From contig DAIDAS010000293.1 in assembly GCA_027310505.1 (NCBI GenBank), positions 1 to 5,544 on the forward strand: 5,544 nt of DNA. Direction: 5' to 3'. Under the pieces are notes generated by a model. The model did not search any database and was not told the origin of the DNA. It was given only the letters and a program-made list of their open reading frames with translations. The stretch is from a bacterium. Its GTDB lineage: Bacteria > Pseudomonadota > Gammaproteobacteria > Burkholderiales > Methylophilaceae. Below, in pieces: positions 5,123 through 5,544 of this stretch (the first letter of the stretch is position 1; every line of letters starts with the position of its first letter). Made by a program: the position numbers and the translations under genes.

Positions 5123-5544
5123 TTCGCCATACCAGGCCGGCAGTGGCGCCCGGGGTGTGTTACGGGCAGGCGGATGTGGATGTCGCCGAGACTTTCTTTG
5201 AGGAGCTGCGGGCAGTTGAGGCCAAGATTGCCGGGCTGGCTCCTGCAGTGAGCTATAGCAGTCCGTTGTCGCGTTGCACCAGACTGGCTTCCAGCCTCAA
5301 GCTGGGTGAAACGCGGCATGATGCGCGCCTGATGGAACTGGACTTTGGCGACTGGGAAATGCAGATGTGGGACGATATTCCGCGCGAGCATCTGGACCAC
5401 TGGGGCAAAACCTATACACACATCGCCCCGCCTGGCGGCGAGACGTTTGCCGACCTGCATGGCCGCGCCACGGAATTTGTCCGGGAGCTGATCGAGCGAC
5501 ATCGCGGCCATGATGTTGTTGTCGTTACCCATGCCGGGGTGATC
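5107..5544 (+). CDS. cobC: Alpha-ribazole phosphatase, histidine phosphatase family; 3' end cut off by window
   Basis: Histidine-phosphatase (phosphoglycerate-mutase-like) protein. It is expected to remove the 5'-phosphate from alpha-ribazole phosphate or adenosylcobalamin 5'-phosphate, the last step of nucleotide-loop assembly. The frame opens at GTG 5107 and is open to the window edge. It gives 146 residues of a family usually about 190-200 long, so it is incomplete only because the window ends. Visible residues are the catalytic RH motif in LYLIRHT (His8, the same position as in Salmonella CobC), Arg56 in SSPLSRC and the acid motif LMELDFGDWE (Glu77). The second histidine, His142, is in VVVVTHAGVI at the very edge. 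The start overlaps cobS by 16 bases and has a GGGGG Shine-Dalgarno seven bases upstream. The family fold is certain; the substrate is assigned from its place behind cobT and cobS. Confidence 0.92.
   Translation, partial: MQLYLIRHTRPAVAPGVCYGQADVDVAETFFEELRAVEAKIAGLAPAVSYSSPLSRCTRLASSLKLGETRHDARLMELDFGDWEMQMWDDIPREHLDHWGKTYTHIAPPGGETFADLHGRATEFVRELIERHRGHDVVVVTHAGVI

Noticed and set aside
5089..5532. 147-codon minus-strand open frame at the right edge
   Set aside because: The plus strand there encodes an intact histidine-phosphatase with all expected catalytic residues, so the minus frame is a shadow.

Overview
The window reads as ordinary, densely packed proteobacterial chromosome. It is probably from a betaproteobacterium, perhaps a sulfur- or iron-oxidising relative of the Nitrosomonadales/Gallionellaceae. 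That placement is inference from protein flavour, moderately high GC content and the rhd-tusA-dsrE2 cassette; no rRNA or lineage-specific marker is present. I found no mobile element, CRISPR array, integrase or phage gene.

Layout. Bases 1-1877 (+) hold the 3' two-thirds of valS (valyl-tRNA synthetase), closed by a strong intrinsic terminator at 1877-1908. Converging on it from the right is a three-gene minus-strand cassette (2967 down to 1930). In transcription order it encodes a single-domain rhodanese, a TusA-type sulfur carrier and a DsrE2-like protein. Upstream of the cassette, also on the minus strand, is a complete tRNA-Phe(GAA) gene (3171-3096) with a good sigma70 promoter and GC-rich discriminator. 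Bases 3257-3285 carry a plausible plus-strand promoter for cobT (3321-4373), cobS (4373-5122) and cobC (5107 to the window edge). These three genes overlap head to tail.

How the genes work together. The rhodanese, TusA and DsrE2 proteins form a known persulfide-relay set: sulfane sulfur is loaded on the rhodanese cysteine and passed to TusA and DsrE-family acceptors. In sulfur oxidisers it feeds cytoplasmic sulfur oxidation, and TusA can also serve tRNA thiolation or cofactor synthesis. CobT, CobS and CobC complete the cobalamin nucleotide loop. CobT makes alpha-ribazole 5'-phosphate from dimethylbenzimidazole and nicotinate mononucleotide. CobS joins the lower-ligand moiety to adenosylcobinamide-GDP. 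CobC is the phosphatase that removes the remaining phosphate.

No wholly new system is visible. The points most worth a second look are the compact sulfur-relay cassette behind a tRNA gene with no obvious terminator between them, an A-C mismatch in the T stem of that tRNA, a cysteine cluster in the ValS linker, a methionine-rich stretch in the DsrE2-like protein, a 15-bp repeat pair at the end of dsrE2, and the absence of any room for a cobalamin riboswitch before cobT.
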